NCBI RefSeq assembly: GCF_005937885.2
Contig: NZ_CP042176.1
Location: 496,001-560,000, forward strand
Reading direction: 5' to 3'
Origin: Bradyrhizobium sp. KBS0727
GTDB taxonomy: Bacteria; Pseudomonadota; Alphaproteobacteria; Rhizobiales; Xanthobacteraceae
Length of the DNA stretch: 64,000 nucleotides
The translations under genes were made by a program, and so were the position numbers. Under the pieces are notes generated by a model, which made no database searches, was not told the origin of the DNA, and saw nothing but the letters and a program-made list of their open reading frames with translations. How positions within the stretch are numbered: position 1 is the first letter of the stretch; each line of letters starts with the position of its first letter. Of the stretch, positions 1 through 10,181 are shown piece by piece.

Positions 1-114
1 ACGACAAGACGCATCAGAAGATCCGGCGCATGAGAGAATGCTCCGGCACGCGCGCGTTATGCCGCGCGCATGCAAACTACATGCGCTCCCGCCGATTCGC
101 ATCGGCGCAGGAAC

Positions 115-558
115 TCAGATCGCCTTCGCTGCCGCCGGGCTTTGCGTCCACAACCTTTCCAGATTGTAGAACTCGCGCACCTCGGGCCTGAACACGTGCA
201 CGATCACATCGCCGGAATCGATCAGCACCCAGTCGCAGTTGGGCATGCCCTCGACATGAATGCTCTTGATGCCGGTTTCCTTCAGCGCCTTGGTGACATT
301 TTCCGCGATCGCGCCGACGTGGCGGTTGACCCGTCCCGTGGTGACGATCATGTAGTCGGAATATGCAGATTTGCCGCGAAGGTCGATGGTGACCGTTTCT
401 TCCGCCTTCATATCGTCGAGGCGGGAGAGGATCATATTCAGCGTCTTGTCGGCGTCGGGTTGCGCCTTCAAGGCCGCAGCTTTTGTCGATGTTTTACGCG
501 GGGTTTTGGCAGCTGACTTGGTAGCCTTGGAAACCTTGGGTAAAACAGACTTGGACAA
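115..558 (-). CDS. rsfS: Ribosomal silencing factor RsfS
   Basis: RsfS (YbeB/Iojap family) binds ribosomal protein L14 on the large subunit and blocks subunit joining when nutrients are short. The conserved core covers about residues 38-140, with the family segments DLRGKSAYSDYMIV and CDWVLIDSGDVIVHVF. The first 37 residues are a Lys/Ala/Thr-rich basic extension not needed for the fold. At 147 residues it is longer than the usual 105-130. The assigned start is a TTG; an internal ATG at residue 42 would cut into the core, so a non-ATG start is likely. It is the last gene of the minus-strand run proB, proA, nadD, rsfS, the usual rhizobial order. Confidence 0.93.
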   Translation of the reverse strand: MSKSVLPKVSKATKSAAKTPRKTSTKAAALKAQPDADKTLNMILSRLDDMKAEETVTIDLRGKSAYSDYMIVTTGRVNRHVGAIAENVTKALKETGIKSIHVEGMPNCDWVLIDSGDVIVHVFRPEVREFYNLERLWTQSPAAAKAI

Positions 559-694
559 TACAGATGTGGCCAGGGACCATTCCTTTCACTGTATCGCGGA
601 CGCCGAATCCTGACGTCCACGGGCTATATTAGACATGTGGGGTTAATGGTTTCAATATTCCAGTGAACCCCACCTGCCGGTTGTGACCCGACTG

Positions 695-1348
695 TCACTT
701 CTTTGCCTTCCAGCTTCCGTCCGGGTTTCGCAGTCCGGTCGACGACAGGCTCGATTTCATGCCGGTGAGGAAAGCCCAGGCGGGGGCCTGCTGATCTGCT
801 AGCCGGGTCGCCTGATTCTCAGGCAGCCGATAGCGCGCCAGCGCCTGTGCGGCGGGTGCTGCGAGCGCCCGGAAACTCTGGGGCGGACGGTCGATCACGG
901 CGATCGGAACCTCGGAGGCAATGCGCCGCCAGTTCTGCCAGCGATGGAACTGCGCAAGGTTGTCAGCGCCCATGATCCAGACGAAGCGCAGGCCGGAAGC
1001 ACGGCGGCGCAGGTAAGAAATGGTGTCGACAGTGTAACGGACGCCGATGACAGCTTCGAGACAACTGATGTCGATTCGCGGATCGTCGGCCATTTGGCGC
1101 GCGGCATCCATCCGCGCATCGAGATCGTTCAGCGCGTCCCCGGACTTGAGCGGATTGCCGGGGGTCACCAGCCACCAGACGCGGTCGAGCTTCAGTCGCT
1201 TGATCGCGAACAGGCTGATGGCGCGGTGCGCCTCGTGCGGTGGATTGAAGGAACCGCCGAGCAGCCCGATCCGCATGCCATTGCTGTAGAGCGGGATTGC
1301 CTGCGAGACGGATTGCGACGCGACCGAAGCTGGCTTCAACGCGGCCAC
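695..1348 (-). CDS. nadD: Nicotinate-nucleotide adenylyltransferase
   Basis: NadD transfers AMP from ATP to nicotinate mononucleotide, giving deamido-NAD in cytoplasmic NAD synthesis. The nucleotidyltransferase signature [11 protein letters not shown] lies at residues 31-41, and the second substrate motif SSTGLR at about 202-207. The first 24 residues precede the usual start of the family, so the ATG at 1276 (protein beginning [10 protein letters not shown]) is an alternative start. It lies 31 bp downstream of proA and 136 bp upstream of rsfS on the same strand, which suggests co-transcription. Confidence 0.93.
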   Translation of the reverse strand: MAALKPASVASQSVSQAIPLYSNGMRIGLLGGSFNPPHEAHRAISLFAIKRLKLDRVWWLVTPGNPLKSGDALNDLDARMDAARQMADDPRIDISCLEAVIGVRYTVDTISYLRRRASGLRFVWIMGADNLAQFHRWQNWRRIASEVPIAVIDRPPQSFRALAAPAAQALARYRLPENQATRLADQQAPAWAFLTGMKSSLSSTGLRNPDGSWKAKK

Positions 1349-1379
1349 CGCGTGCGTTCGCCGGAAAAAGTAGGTGCGT

Positions 1380-2672
1380 TCACGGTCGCGTCTGCCCGGT
1401 GCCGTGAACGCGATACTTGAAGCTGGTCAGTTGCTCGGCGCCGACCGGGCCGCGGGCGTGGAACTTGCCGGTGGCAATGCCGATCTCGGCGCCGAAGCCG
1501 AACTCGCCGCCATCGGCGAACTGCGTCGAGGCGTTGTGCAGCACGATCGCGGAATCGACCTCGTTGAGGAATCTCTGCGCGGCAGCTGCGTCTTCGGTCA
1601 CGATCGCATCGGTGTGGTGCGAGCCGTGATCGTGAATATGCGCGATCGCTTCATCGAGCCCGTTGACGACGCGGGCTGCGATGATCGCGTCCTCATATTC
1701 GGTGTCCCAGTCCTCGTCGGAGGCGGGCTTTACCCTGCTATCGGCGTGCTGCACGGCCGCGTCACCGCGCACTTCGCAGCCCGCATCGATCAGCATTTCA
1801 ACCAGCGGCTTCAGGCTTGCCGCAGCACCGGCCCGATCGACCAGCAAGGTCTCGGCGGCGCCGCAGACGCCCGGACGGCGCATCTTGGCGTTGAGCACGA
1901 TCTTCTTCGCCATTTCGAGATTGGCGGAGCGATCGACATAGACGTGGTTGACGCCTTCGAGATGCGCGAACACCGGCACGCGGGCTTCGGCCTCGACGCG
2001 CGCGACGAGGCTCTTGCCGCCGCGCGGCACGATCACGTCGATGCCGCCGTTCAGTCCGGTCAGCAAGAGGCCGACCGCCGCGCGATCGCGCGTCGGCACC
2101 AGCGTGATGGCAGCTTCCGGCAGACCCGCCTCGCGCAGACCCTGCACCAGGCAGTCATGGATGGCGCGGCAGGAGCGGAAGCTGTCGGAGCCGCCGCGCA
2201 GGATCACGGCGTTGCCGGATTTCAGGCACAGCACGCCGGCGTCGGCGGCGACGTTGGGGCGGCTTTCGAAAATGACGGCGATGACGCCGAGCGGCACCCG
2301 CACGCGTTCGATGGTCATGCCGTTCGGGCGCTGCCAGCTTTCGGTGACGGTGCCGATCGGATCGGCGATCCCGCGTATGGTGGCGACGCCATCGGCCATC
2401 GCGTCGATGCGCGCCGGCGTCAGCGTCAGGCGGTCGATGAAGGCGGACGTCGCGCCGCCGGCGCGAACCTCAGCGACATCCTCGGCATTGGCGGCGAGAA
2501 TGGCCGGCGCGCTGGTGCGGATGGCGCGCTCCATCGCCTCAAGCGCCCTGTTCTTCTGTTCGGGCGAGGCAAGCGCCAGCACCCGCGCGGCGGCGCGGGC
2601 ACGGGCAGCGAGTTCGGTCATCAAGACAGGCAGATCGGCGTTGCCGTCGATTGCCTTCAGCGGCGCGGTCAT
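1380..2672 (-). CDS. proA: Gamma-glutamyl phosphate reductase
   Basis: ProA reduces gamma-glutamyl phosphate with NADPH to glutamate semialdehyde, the second step of proline synthesis. It is an aldehyde-dehydrogenase-fold enzyme. The catalytic cysteine is in [10 protein letters not shown], about residue 270 of the 430-residue form given here. The C-terminal segment [20 protein letters not shown] is the usual end of the cofactor domain. The frame stays open to 2747, and an ATG at 2711 is another possible start; 2672 was chosen because 430 residues fits the family. Its partner proB is about 4 kb upstream on the same strand, separated by inserted accessory genes. Confidence 0.95.
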   Translation of the reverse strand: MTAPLKAIDGNADLPVLMTELAARARAAARVLALASPEQKNRALEAMERAIRTSAPAILAANAEDVAEVRAGGATSAFIDRLTLTPARIDAMADGVATIRGIADPIGTVTESWQRPNGMTIERVRVPLGVIAVIFESRPNVAADAGVLCLKSGNAVILRGGSDSFRSCRAIHDCLVQGLREAGLPEAAITLVPTRDRAAVGLLLTGLNGGIDVIVPRGGKSLVARVEAEARVPVFAHLEGVNHVYVDRSANLEMAKKIVLNAKMRRPGVCGAAETLLVDRAGAAASLKPLVEMLIDAGCEVRGDAAVQHADSRVKPASDEDWDTEYEDAIIAARVVNGLDEAIAHIHDHGSHHTDAIVTEDAAAAQRFLNEVDSAIVLHNASTQFADGGEFGFGAEIGIATGKFHARGPVGAEQLTSFKYRVHGTGQTRP

Positions 2673-2832
2673 CGGAGGTCTCGGGTTTTCGTTAAGGCCA
2701 TGTTCTAGCATGGAAATCGGAGCCTTGGCGAGGTCTGGAACCGGCATGGCAGCCGGGCGGTGCGGGGGTGACGGCGGCTGGGCCGCTTTTCTCGGTCCCT
2801 GGATTTGCTGAATTGTAGCTTAGGCGCCCGGC

Positions 2833-3042
2833 GTGCGGGAAGCGGAAGCTATCTGGTGGGGCGGCAAGCCGATCAAGATCAAATTTCATCGCTCTAACGA
2901 CCTGCTGCGAGGACTCATCATTGATCAGAATCTCGACGACCATGGTTTCGACGGATTGCGCCGATGGGTTGAACGGAAGATAAATTTCGTCGTGATCGAT
3001 TCCTACACTGGCGAAGATATCACTCGGATGATGCGGGCTTGA
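2833..3042 (+). CDS. Small protein resembling the PHB-accumulation regulator DNA-binding domain
   Basis: This is a 69-residue frame with a GTG start. Its second half (NFVVIDSYTGEDITRMM) closely resembles the end of the N-terminal domain of PhaR-type polyhydroxyalkanoate regulators (PF07879), where the pattern is FVV.DakTgeDiTr. The first half keeps only a weak trace of the usual IKKYpNRRLYdT segment, here IKIKFHRSNDLL. The domain is therefore divergent or decaying, and no PhaR C-terminal part follows. It may be a small regulator or a remnant. The overlapping minus-strand frame looks less protein-like. Confidence 0.4.
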   Translation: MREAEAIWWGGKPIKIKFHRSNDLLRGLIIDQNLDDHGFDGLRRWVERKINFVVIDSYTGEDITRMMRA

Positions 3043-3357
3043 GAGCCGCCCGTCGACCCCGCGTGCGCGATGCCGGTATCTCGGCATGCTTCCGCCGCTT
3101 TCGTTTGTCGACCGACGCAACGGTGATGCGGCGATCTATCTCACCACCGACGAAGACAGTTCACCCGAAATCCAGTTCGAGGAAGGTCAGCGCTGCATCG
3201 ATTGGACTTGCAGCCGGCCCCGCAATGCCCCGGCATTGCTCCGCAATGCCGCGGCTCGCCGCGCCTGTTAACCACGAAACGGATCTGCGGATGAAAGATA
3301 CGAAAATTTAAGATAAATTGAATCAATCGGCGGGTCGACGTGTGTTGTAAATTTTCA

Positions 3358-3376
3358 TTCTACCGGCGCGGTAGAA
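3358..3376. promoter_or_regulatory. Inverted repeat upstream of the exported-protein pair
   Basis: TTCTACC and GGTAGAA flank a 5-nt centre, ending 10 nt before the ATG at 3387. The same arms with a 1-nt centre recur at 45032-45046 in the leader of the BON operon. It could be an operator or an RNA hairpin near the ribosome site. The function is unknown. Confidence 0.35.
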
Positions 3377-3386
3377 AGAATCACAC

Positions 3387-4139
3387 ATGAAGCCTCTTTT
3401 GTTGGCTGCCATCGTTATGACGGTGGCAAGCGGCCCAGCATGGGCTCAATCATCGACAGGGTCGGGCGTCGGCATTGCCAGATCGACTTCGAGCTCGCAG
3501 GCGATCTCGGGGCAGGGCGGTTCGGCGAAGATCATCAGTAGCAGCACCGTGCCGGCCGATCAGACGGTCAGGAACGTACCGAGCGTTTTCGCACCAGGCT
3601 TGGCCGCGGCCGGGCTCGAAACGTGCCTCGGGTCGGTTTCCGGCGGCGGCGCCTTTATCGGGACCGGATTTAGTTTCGGCTCTTCGATCCCTGATGCCAG
3701 CTGCGCGGCGCGGCTCGATGCGCGGACGCTGTGGAGTTTTGGCCTGAAGAAGGCCGCGGTAGCGCGGCTTTGCCTTAACAGCGACATCTACCGCGCGATG
3801 CCGGACGTTTGCGCGATCTATCTGCCGCAGGCTTCCGTGCGTCCCATCTCCGCTCCCGCTCCGCTTGCCTACGCATCGGCGGTAACGACAGCCCCGGACG
3901 AGCAGCCCTACACGGGCGGCCCGATCCAGTTGGTCGAGGGCGACACCGGCAAGATCCGTCTTTGCAACGACTACGACGAGCCCGGCCAACGCTGCCGTGT
4001 CTGGGCCCACGTCGAGCACCACGCGTCTCCGACGAAGAAGAAAGCGCCGGTGCGTGGTGGACTGACGACCATGGCAGCAATCCAACCCGCCCCGGCACCC
4101 GCCGTGGCGGAAACCGAAAAGAAGGGAAAGTCACAATGA
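3387..4139 (+). CDS. Hypothetical exported protein
   Basis: This 250-residue protein has a clear Sec signal peptide (MKPLLLAAIVMTVASGPAWA, cleavage near residue 20). A Ser/Gly-rich stretch follows to about residue 60. A small conserved-looking domain around residues 75-145 contains LETCLGSVSGGGAF and cysteines at both ends (CAARLDARTLWSFG, VARLCL, DVCAIYL). The tail is rich in Pro and basic residues. I do not recognise the family. Its stop codon overlaps the start of the next small secreted protein (ATGA), so the two are probably translated together. Confidence 0.75.
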   Translation: MKPLLLAAIVMTVASGPAWAQSSTGSGVGIARSTSSSQAISGQGGSAKIISSSTVPADQTVRNVPSVFAPGLAAAGLETCLGSVSGGGAFIGTGFSFGSSIPDASCAARLDARTLWSFGLKKAAVARLCLNSDIYRAMPDVCAIYLPQASVRPISAPAPLAYASAVTTAPDEQPYTGGPIQLVEGDTGKIRLCNDYDEPGQRCRVWAHVEHHASPTKKKAPVRGGLTTMAAIQPAPAPAVAETEKKGKSQ

Positions 4140-4504
4140 AGAAGCTGTTGATGAGTGTTGCGTTCATCGCATTGGTGGGAAGCATTGTGCCGGCTGACGC
4201 GGCCTCGACGTTCGCCATCGGGGGAGGCCTCAACCTCGGTCACGTCCAGACCGGGACAGGCGCGGCCTCGACGGGCACGGCGGCGGCGGGTTCGCTCGCC
4301 AACGGGACCACCACCAACATCGGTGCTGGTTTCGCGGCGGCCTCCCCGGCCGGGAGCATCTCGACCGGCCTCGGGGCGTCTGCGGGTCAAAGCAGCGCCG
4401 TGAGCGGAGCTGCCTCCATCGGTAACGGGGCGGCAGTAAGCAGCGGCGTCTCCAACAACATCGGTGTCGGTGTTGGCGGAGGCTTCACGAACGTGCTGCC
4501 CTAA
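4136..4504 (+). CDS. Small exported Gly/Ala/Ser-rich protein
   Basis: This 122-residue protein begins with the signal peptide MKKLLMSVAFIALVGSIVPADA. The mature part is almost entirely Gly, Ala, Ser, Thr and Asn in loose repeats (GTGAASTGTAAAGS, NIGAGFAAAS, NNIGVGVGGGF). This composition suits an extended or beta-rich surface or periplasmic protein; no enzyme motif is visible. The start overlaps the preceding stop codon, and GAAGGGA lies upstream as a ribosome site. Co-expression with the preceding exported protein suggests a shared envelope role, which is inference. Confidence 0.7.
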   Translation: MKKLLMSVAFIALVGSIVPADAASTFAIGGGLNLGHVQTGTGAASTGTAAAGSLANGTTTNIGAGFAAASPAGSISTGLGASAGQSSAVSGAASIGNGAAVSSGVSNNIGVGVGGGFTNVLP

Positions 4505-4936
4505 GTAGACGACAGCAGCATGGTGGCAAACCTTCGTCACCATGCTGCTGATTGGGTTTGGGGGGCGATCTTCTGCTCAATCGCGCCGACGAGTGATCGA
4601 TATCCCGACCGCACGGACCAGCATCCGTTCACGGGGGCAAAGCGGAAATGACACGAGCCGACCGCGCGTTCTGAGTTTGGGCATAAAACGGACTAGTCCG
4701 GCCGCTCCGCGATGTCTGCTATCAAGGGTATCAACGGACCTAGCTCGGACGGGCACTGAGGTCGGCGGGTCTCTGGAATAACCGATCATTAACCATACGA
4801 GCCCATGATTTGAGCCGAATTCGGGTGGGCAAGCGCGCGCGAGCCATTGCCGGTCTGTCATCGCGATGACTCTTTTGTTTTTGCTGACTGGCGATGGGAA
4901 GAATCTGGCGACTAGGCTGAGACGTAGGGAACGCAG
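4505..4936. other. Intergenic stretch without a supported gene
   Basis: Short frames on both strands here have arginine-rich, low-complexity translations and no convincing start. Phrases such as GTCTGCTATCAAGG and ATCAACGGACC recur in altered form near 5628-5690, which suggests decayed, duplicated non-coding DNA. Confidence 0.5.
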
Positions 4937-5617
4937 GTGACCGAGGCACCGGACAGGAAAACGCAAGGGGGCCAGCAGCCCGAGGCGGCACCGCAGGTGG
5001 CCTCAAGCCGGGTGCCGGTGATAGCGGTGTCCCTGGCTGCCCTGGCCGTCCTTGGCGCCGCCACCGCCAATTCCTTACCGAGTTTCGGTGGCTTCTCTCT
5101 GCCGGATTTCAATCAGGTCTCTTTGCCGAGGGTCGATCGGTTCTCCTTGCCGGACTTCAGCCGCTTCTCCCCGCGGAATTTCAATCGCGTCGCTGCACCT
5201 CCTCCGCCTAACCCGGCTCCAGTCCTCGTACCGGATCCAGTTGTCAGGGCGGGACTGCGGGACATTCAGACGTCGCAGGAGCAAAACGCCGATATGTTCA
5301 TGTCGCTCACGCAGAGTTCCGCAGCCCAACAGGCGGATTTGAAAAGAATAACCCGTCAACTCGCCTTGCTGACGGCGCAGGTGAGCTCCCTGCAGAATCA
5401 GGTGACGCCGCCGCTGACGACTTCCAGCATCCCACTGTCGACGACTTCGAGCATCCCACGTCCAAATCCTCGCGCGCGGGTCATCCAGGCGTCGCGAAAA
5501 CTACTCCCTCCAGTTCTTCCTCCAACTATTTCTCCGCTTCCCAAGCCTGTCGGCCCCTTTTCGGTAGGGGGCGCGCCGCTGAGTCCTGCACCGGCACCCG
5601 GCTCGGGCGCAAGCTAG
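4937..5617 (+). CDS. Hypothetical single-pass membrane protein with octapeptide repeats
   Basis: This 226-residue protein starts at a GTG preceded by AGGGA. Residues 1-23 are polar and residues 26-46 form one hydrophobic segment (VPVIAVSLAALAVLGAATA), so the rest is probably periplasmic. Residues 53-84 are four imperfect eight-residue repeats (FSLPDFNQ, VSLPRVDR, FSLPDFSR, FSPRNFNR). A helical, probably coiled-coil segment follows at about 105-155 (LRDIQTSQEQNADMFMSL), and then a Pro/Ser-rich tail. I do not recognise the family. A structural envelope role is possible. Confidence 0.7.
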   Translation: MTEAPDRKTQGGQQPEAAPQVASSRVPVIAVSLAALAVLGAATANSLPSFGGFSLPDFNQVSLPRVDRFSLPDFSRFSPRNFNRVAAPPPPNPAPVLVPDPVVRAGLRDIQTSQEQNADMFMSLTQSSAAQQADLKRITRQLALLTAQVSSLQNQVTPPLTTSSIPLSTTSSIPRPNPRARVIQASRKLLPPVLPPTISPLPKPVGPFSVGGAPLSPAPAPGSGAS

Positions 5618-5848
5618 CTCTTCCTGGCATCAACCGGACCTCTAGCGACGTCCGCTATCAGGTCGCTAACGTGGGTAGACCGGACATGGCGCAGACAGCC
5701 GGTTTCGGTCGAGAATGACCCAATGCAGTCATTCCCCTAGACGAGCTGTCTCGCCTAGCGCGACCAAATCCCGGGGCTCGCGACACCCGATTCTTGCGAT
5801 TGCTTGAACAGGATGCTTTCGGATCATGCCTTTAGGGACAAAACCAGA

Positions 5849-6145
5849 TCACGGCTGTTCTCGAAGGATCGGTGCACCGAGTTCATCGAAACGAAAGAGC
5901 TGAAAAACCCGCTGGCCGTTGAAGTCGAGCACTCTCAAATCATCGGTCTCGTGCAGATCGCTCTCGACCGCTTGAAAATGCCCGCCGTAGCGCTCCCTAG
6001 CGAGCGACACTGGAACCTCAAATGCGACGAACTTGCCAATCCCTTTGTGCTTGAGTTTCTCGAGGAGATTCGGATCGCGTAAGGACTCGTGCGACGTGAG
6101 AATGAGCAACGGACCGCTCGCCGTGAGCAGCAAATGCGATTTCAT
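5849..6145 (-). CDS. Hypothetical small cytosolic protein
   Basis: This 98-residue protein reads MKSHLLLTASGPLLILTSHE at its start. Its balanced composition includes a strand-helix pattern (ILTSHESLRDPNLLEKLKHKGIGKF) and conserved-looking aromatic residues. The ATG at 6145 is preceded by the strong ribosome site AAGGAGGG, which is better than any start farther upstream although the frame stays open to 6307. No signal peptide or membrane segment is convincing. The family is not recognised. Confidence 0.7.
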   Translation of the reverse strand: MKSHLLLTASGPLLILTSHESLRDPNLLEKLKHKGIGKFVAFEVPVSLARERYGGHFQAVESDLHETDDLRVLDFNGQRVFQLFRFDELGAPILREQP

Positions 6146-6383
6146 CGGACCCTCCTTCGCGTTTGAACTGAATTCACGCGTCATGTCCAGTCTTGGTTGG
6201 ACAGTGTCGCTGACGCTCCCAGTATAAGCCAGTTCACCGTTGATATAACGATTCCGGGGGCGGACATGATCTTGTACTCTTGGACGGTCCGGGATCCTCG
6301 GTTGCATCGAGGTAGGTGACGCGCATGTCCGGGGAAGTCGGGCTCACCATGACATGCGTTCACTTCCGAAATTGGCGCACTTT

Positions 6384-6405
6384 TCGGACATGGGACCATG
6401 TCCGA
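6384..6405. promoter_or_regulatory. Perfect 10-bp inverted repeat
   Basis: TCGGACATGG and CCATGTCCGA are separated by two bases. The repeat lies in the non-coding stretch between a small minus-strand gene and a ParE remnant. It could be an operator left from a lost toxin-antitoxin module or part of a decayed repeat. Confidence 0.4.
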
Positions 6406-6481
6406 CTTGAGTCCGTTATGCGCACGAAAGCGGACGTCCCCGTTCGCTCTAAGTTTACGAGTTCACGCCGTAGATTCACTT

Positions 6482-6631
6482 GGCGGCCGTAAGCGGCCTG
6501 AACTGCGCAGTGATTTGCGCAGTTTTCCGGTCGGCAATTACATCATCTTCTACGTGCCGTTGCCCGACGTTATCGAAGTCGTCCGTGTGATGAGCGGTCT
6601 GCAAGACATTGATGCCGACGACATCGCGTGA
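6482..6631 (+). pseudogene. RelE/ParE toxin, C-terminal remnant
   Basis: About 50 codons match the end of the ParE/RelE toxin family: GRKRPELRSDLRSFPVGNYI, then FYVPLPDVIEVVRVMSGLQDI. In the family this stretch covers the central strands and the last strand with the conserved arginine. The N-terminal helices are absent; upstream codons read into unrelated, repeat-like DNA. No antitoxin gene is next to it. The remnant ends 3 bp from the proB stop codon, so a lost toxin-antitoxin module once sat between proA and proB. Confidence 0.7.
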
Positions 6632-6634
6632 GGC

Positions 6635-7777
6635 TTACGCGGAATCGGTATGCCGCGGCCCGCCCACCACCAGATCGTCGCGATGGATCATCTCGGCGCG
6701 GCCGCTGATGCCCAGAATGGTCATCACATCAGGCGACGAGCGGCCTTTGATCTTTTCGGCGTCCTCGGCGTCATAGGCGATCAGGCCGCGGCCGATTTCA
6801 TGGGTGTCGGGGCCGCGCACCACCACGGCGTCGCCGCGGGCGAACTGGCCGTCGATCCGGATCACGCCGGCCGGCAGCAGGCTCTTGCCGGCGCGAAGCG
6901 CGGCGACCGCGCCGGCGTCGATGGTCAGCGTGCCCTTCGGCTCCAGCGAGCCTGCGATCCAGCGTTTTCGCGCGGTGACGGGATTCGCGGGGGTCAGGAA
7001 CCAGGTGCAGCGGCCGCCGTCCGCAATCGCCTGCAGCGGATGCTCGATCTTGCCGGATGCGATCAGCATATGCGTGCCCGCGGTGGTCGCGATCTTGGCG
7101 GCTTCGATCTTGGTATACATGCCGCCGCGCGACAGTTCGGATTCGGCCGCCCCCGCCATCGCTTCGATCTCTGACGTGACCGACTCCACGATCGGAATCA
7201 GTTTGGCGTTCGGATTGGCGCCGGGCGGCGCGTCGTAGAGACCGTCGATGTCGGACAACAGGATCAGCAAATCCGCGCTCGCCATGGTGGCGACGCGCGC
7301 GGCGAGGCGGTCATTGTCGCCGTAGCGGATTTCGTTGGTGGCGACGGTGTCGTTCTCGTTGATGACCGGCACCGCGCGCCATTCCAAGAGCTTGGCAATG
7401 GTCGAGCGTGCGTTGAGATAACGGCGGCGCTCCTCGGTGTCCTGCAAGGTCACCAGAATCTGTCCGGCGCCGATGCCGTGCGCGCCGAGCACCTCCGACC
7501 AGATCCGTGCCAGCGCGATCTGCCCGACCGCGGCGGCGCCCTGGCTCTCCTCGAGCTTCAGGGGGCCGCGCGGCAGTTTCAGGCGGCTGCGGCCGAGCGC
7601 GATCGAGCCCGACGAGACCACCAGAACGTCGCATCCCTTGCCATGCAGCTTGGCGATATCGGCCGCCAGCGCCGCCAGCCACGCCGCGCGGACTTCGCCC
7701 GCGCTGGAATCGATCAGCAGCGAGGAGCCGACCTTGACGACGATGCGGCGAAAATTCTTGAGCGCGGGGCGTTTCAT
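6635..7777 (-). CDS. proB: Glutamate 5-kinase
   Basis: ProB phosphorylates glutamate with ATP to gamma-glutamyl phosphate, the first and feedback-controlled step of proline synthesis. The amino-acid-kinase domain starts with [12 protein letters not shown] and contains [31 protein letters not shown] and [18 protein letters not shown]-terminal PUA domain (about residues 275-360) includes [19 protein letters not shown]. The frame extends 12 codons farther to 7813; the ATG at 7777 gives the usual length (380 residues). It lies 113 bp downstream of obgE on the same strand. Confidence 0.95.
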   Translation of the reverse strand: MKRPALKNFRRIVVKVGSSLLIDSSAGEVRAAWLAALAADIAKLHGKGCDVLVVSSGSIALGRSRLKLPRGPLKLEESQGAAAVGQIALARIWSEVLGAHGIGAGQILVTLQDTEERRRYLNARSTIAKLLEWRAVPVINENDTVATNEIRYGDNDRLAARVATMASADLLILLSDIDGLYDAPPGANPNAKLIPIVESVTSEIEAMAGAAESELSRGGMYTKIEAAKIATTAGTHMLIASGKIEHPLQAIADGGRCTWFLTPANPVTARKRWIAGSLEPKGTLTIDAGAVAALRAGKSLLPAGVIRIDGQFARGDAVVVRGPDTHEIGRGLIAYDAEDAEKIKGRSSPDVMTILGISGRAEMIHRDDLVVGGPRHTDSA

Positions 7778-7890
7778 GGGCTTGGTCTGACGAAGCGGAG
7801 TGTCGGGAAGCAATACGCGCCGGTTTCCTGATTTGGAAGTGGCGCGGGCAGGGAAGTCGCGGCTGGCGTCAGCCTGACGTCACCCTTGTA

Positions 7891-8952
<1,062 letters not shown>

Positions 8953-9079
8953 TCACCATAGCGTTTTCGGGCGAAAAGGGCAGCGTTTCGCGTCTCGAAA
9001 GCGCGTTAAAACGTCACTTCAGGCTTGGGGTGCTGTGCTGGGCCTTAAGTAAGCCACGGCAGCCCAAGCGGCAACCCTC

Positions 9080-9121
9080 AAGGCCCGCAACTTCGGCGAA
9101 AAGCCTTAATTTTCGGGCCTT
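9080..9121 (+). other. Inverted repeat followed by T-run
   Basis: AAGGCCCG and CGGGCCTT enclose 26 nt, and four or five Ts follow on the plus strand. It resembles a rho-independent terminator read rightward, but no plus-strand gene precedes it. It may shield the substrate-binding array from outside transcription or be a relic. Confidence 0.35.
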
Positions 9122-9200
9122 TTTGCGGCTTTGGGCGATATTAGCGCCCGCCGCCGTGATATAGCTTCGATCCGCGAAAGTGGGGCCGGAAGGGGACCTA

Positions 9201-10181
9201 ATGAGGCGTCGGGAATTCGTCCGGCTGATCGGCATGGCGGCGGCCACATGGCCGACGGCCGTGGGGGCACAACAGCCGAGCGCGAAATTACCGACCATCG
9301 GTTTCATCGGCCCCAGCACGGCGGACGCCGATCGCACCCGTCGCGCGGCGTTACTGGAACGGCTTGGCGAACTCGGCTGGGTCCAGGACCGCAATCTGAA
9401 GATCGAATTCCTCTGGGCCGATGGCGTCGTGGCGCGCGCCGGCGAGATCGCGGCCGGATATGTGCAGCGGGGCGTCTCCGTGATCGTGGTCAGTGGCGAT
9501 GCGCAGGTCAAAGCGGCCAAGAACGCCACGTCGGCAATCCCGATCGTGATCGCCGCGGCCGCCGATCCCGTCGGCAACGGCCTGGTCGACAGCCTGTCGC
9601 GCCCCGGCGGCAACGTCACCGGCCTGTCGCGGCAATTGACCGACTCCACCGGCAAGCGGCTGGAGTTGCTGCGCGAGATCGTCGCCGGCCGGCGGCTGGC
9701 GATCCTGTTCAATGCCGGCAATCCGCTGACCCGGCCCGAACTCGAAATGGCGGAGAAGACTGCGCAGAGCATGGGCTTCCAGACCGTGCGCGCGGAAATC
9801 CGCAAGAGCGACGATGTCCAGCCGGCGATCGAAGCCCTGGCGGGCAAGGCGGACGCGCTCTATGTCTGCATCGATCCCCTGGTCAACACCAACAATGTGC
9901 GGATCAACGGGCTGGCGCAGGCGGCGCGGCTGCCGACGATGCACTCTTCGCGCGACAATATCGATGCCGGCGGCATGATCTCCTACGGCCCCGATACCAT
10001 CGATCTGTTCAGGCGCGCGGCGGAATTCGTCGACAAGATTCTGCGTGGCGCCAAGCCAGCCGATCTTCCGGTCGAGCAGCCGACCAAGTTCGAGCTGGTG
10101 ATCAATCTCAATATGGCCAAGGCGATCGGCCTCGAGATCGCACCGACGGTGCTGGCGCGCGCCGACCAGGTGATCGAATGA
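9201..10181 (+). CDS. ABC-type substrate-binding protein, PF04392 family (array copy 1)
   Basis: This exported solute-binding protein of the TrpX/YtrF-like family is 326 residues long. The signal peptide begins MRRREFVRLIGMAAATWP and has a twin-arginine-like RRREF start; cleavage is probably after VGAQ. Family segments include GFIGPST, a periplasmic-binding fold with AIPIVIAAAADPVGNGLV and SRPGGNVTGLSRQ, and the ending PTKFELVINLNMAKAIGL. AAGGGGA precedes the ATG. No permease or ATPase gene accompanies the array. The ligand is unknown. Its stop overlaps the start of copy 2 by ATGA. Confidence 0.88.
   Translation: MRRREFVRLIGMAAATWPTAVGAQQPSAKLPTIGFIGPSTADADRTRRAALLERLGELGWVQDRNLKIEFLWADGVVARAGEIAAGYVQRGVSVIVVSGDAQVKAAKNATSAIPIVIAAAADPVGNGLVDSLSRPGGNVTGLSRQLTDSTGKRLELLREIVAGRRLAILFNAGNPLTRPELEMAEKTAQSMGFQTVRAEIRKSDDVQPAIEALAGKADALYVCIDPLVNTNNVRINGLAQAARLPTMHSSRDNIDAGGMISYGPDTIDLFRRAAEFVDKILRGAKPADLPVEQPTKFELVINLNMAKAIGLEIAPTVLARADQVIE

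Noticed and set aside
2692..3120. A 142-codon minus-strand frame upstream of proA
   Set aside because: No family features; the plus-strand frame there shows a recognisable regulator-like segment.
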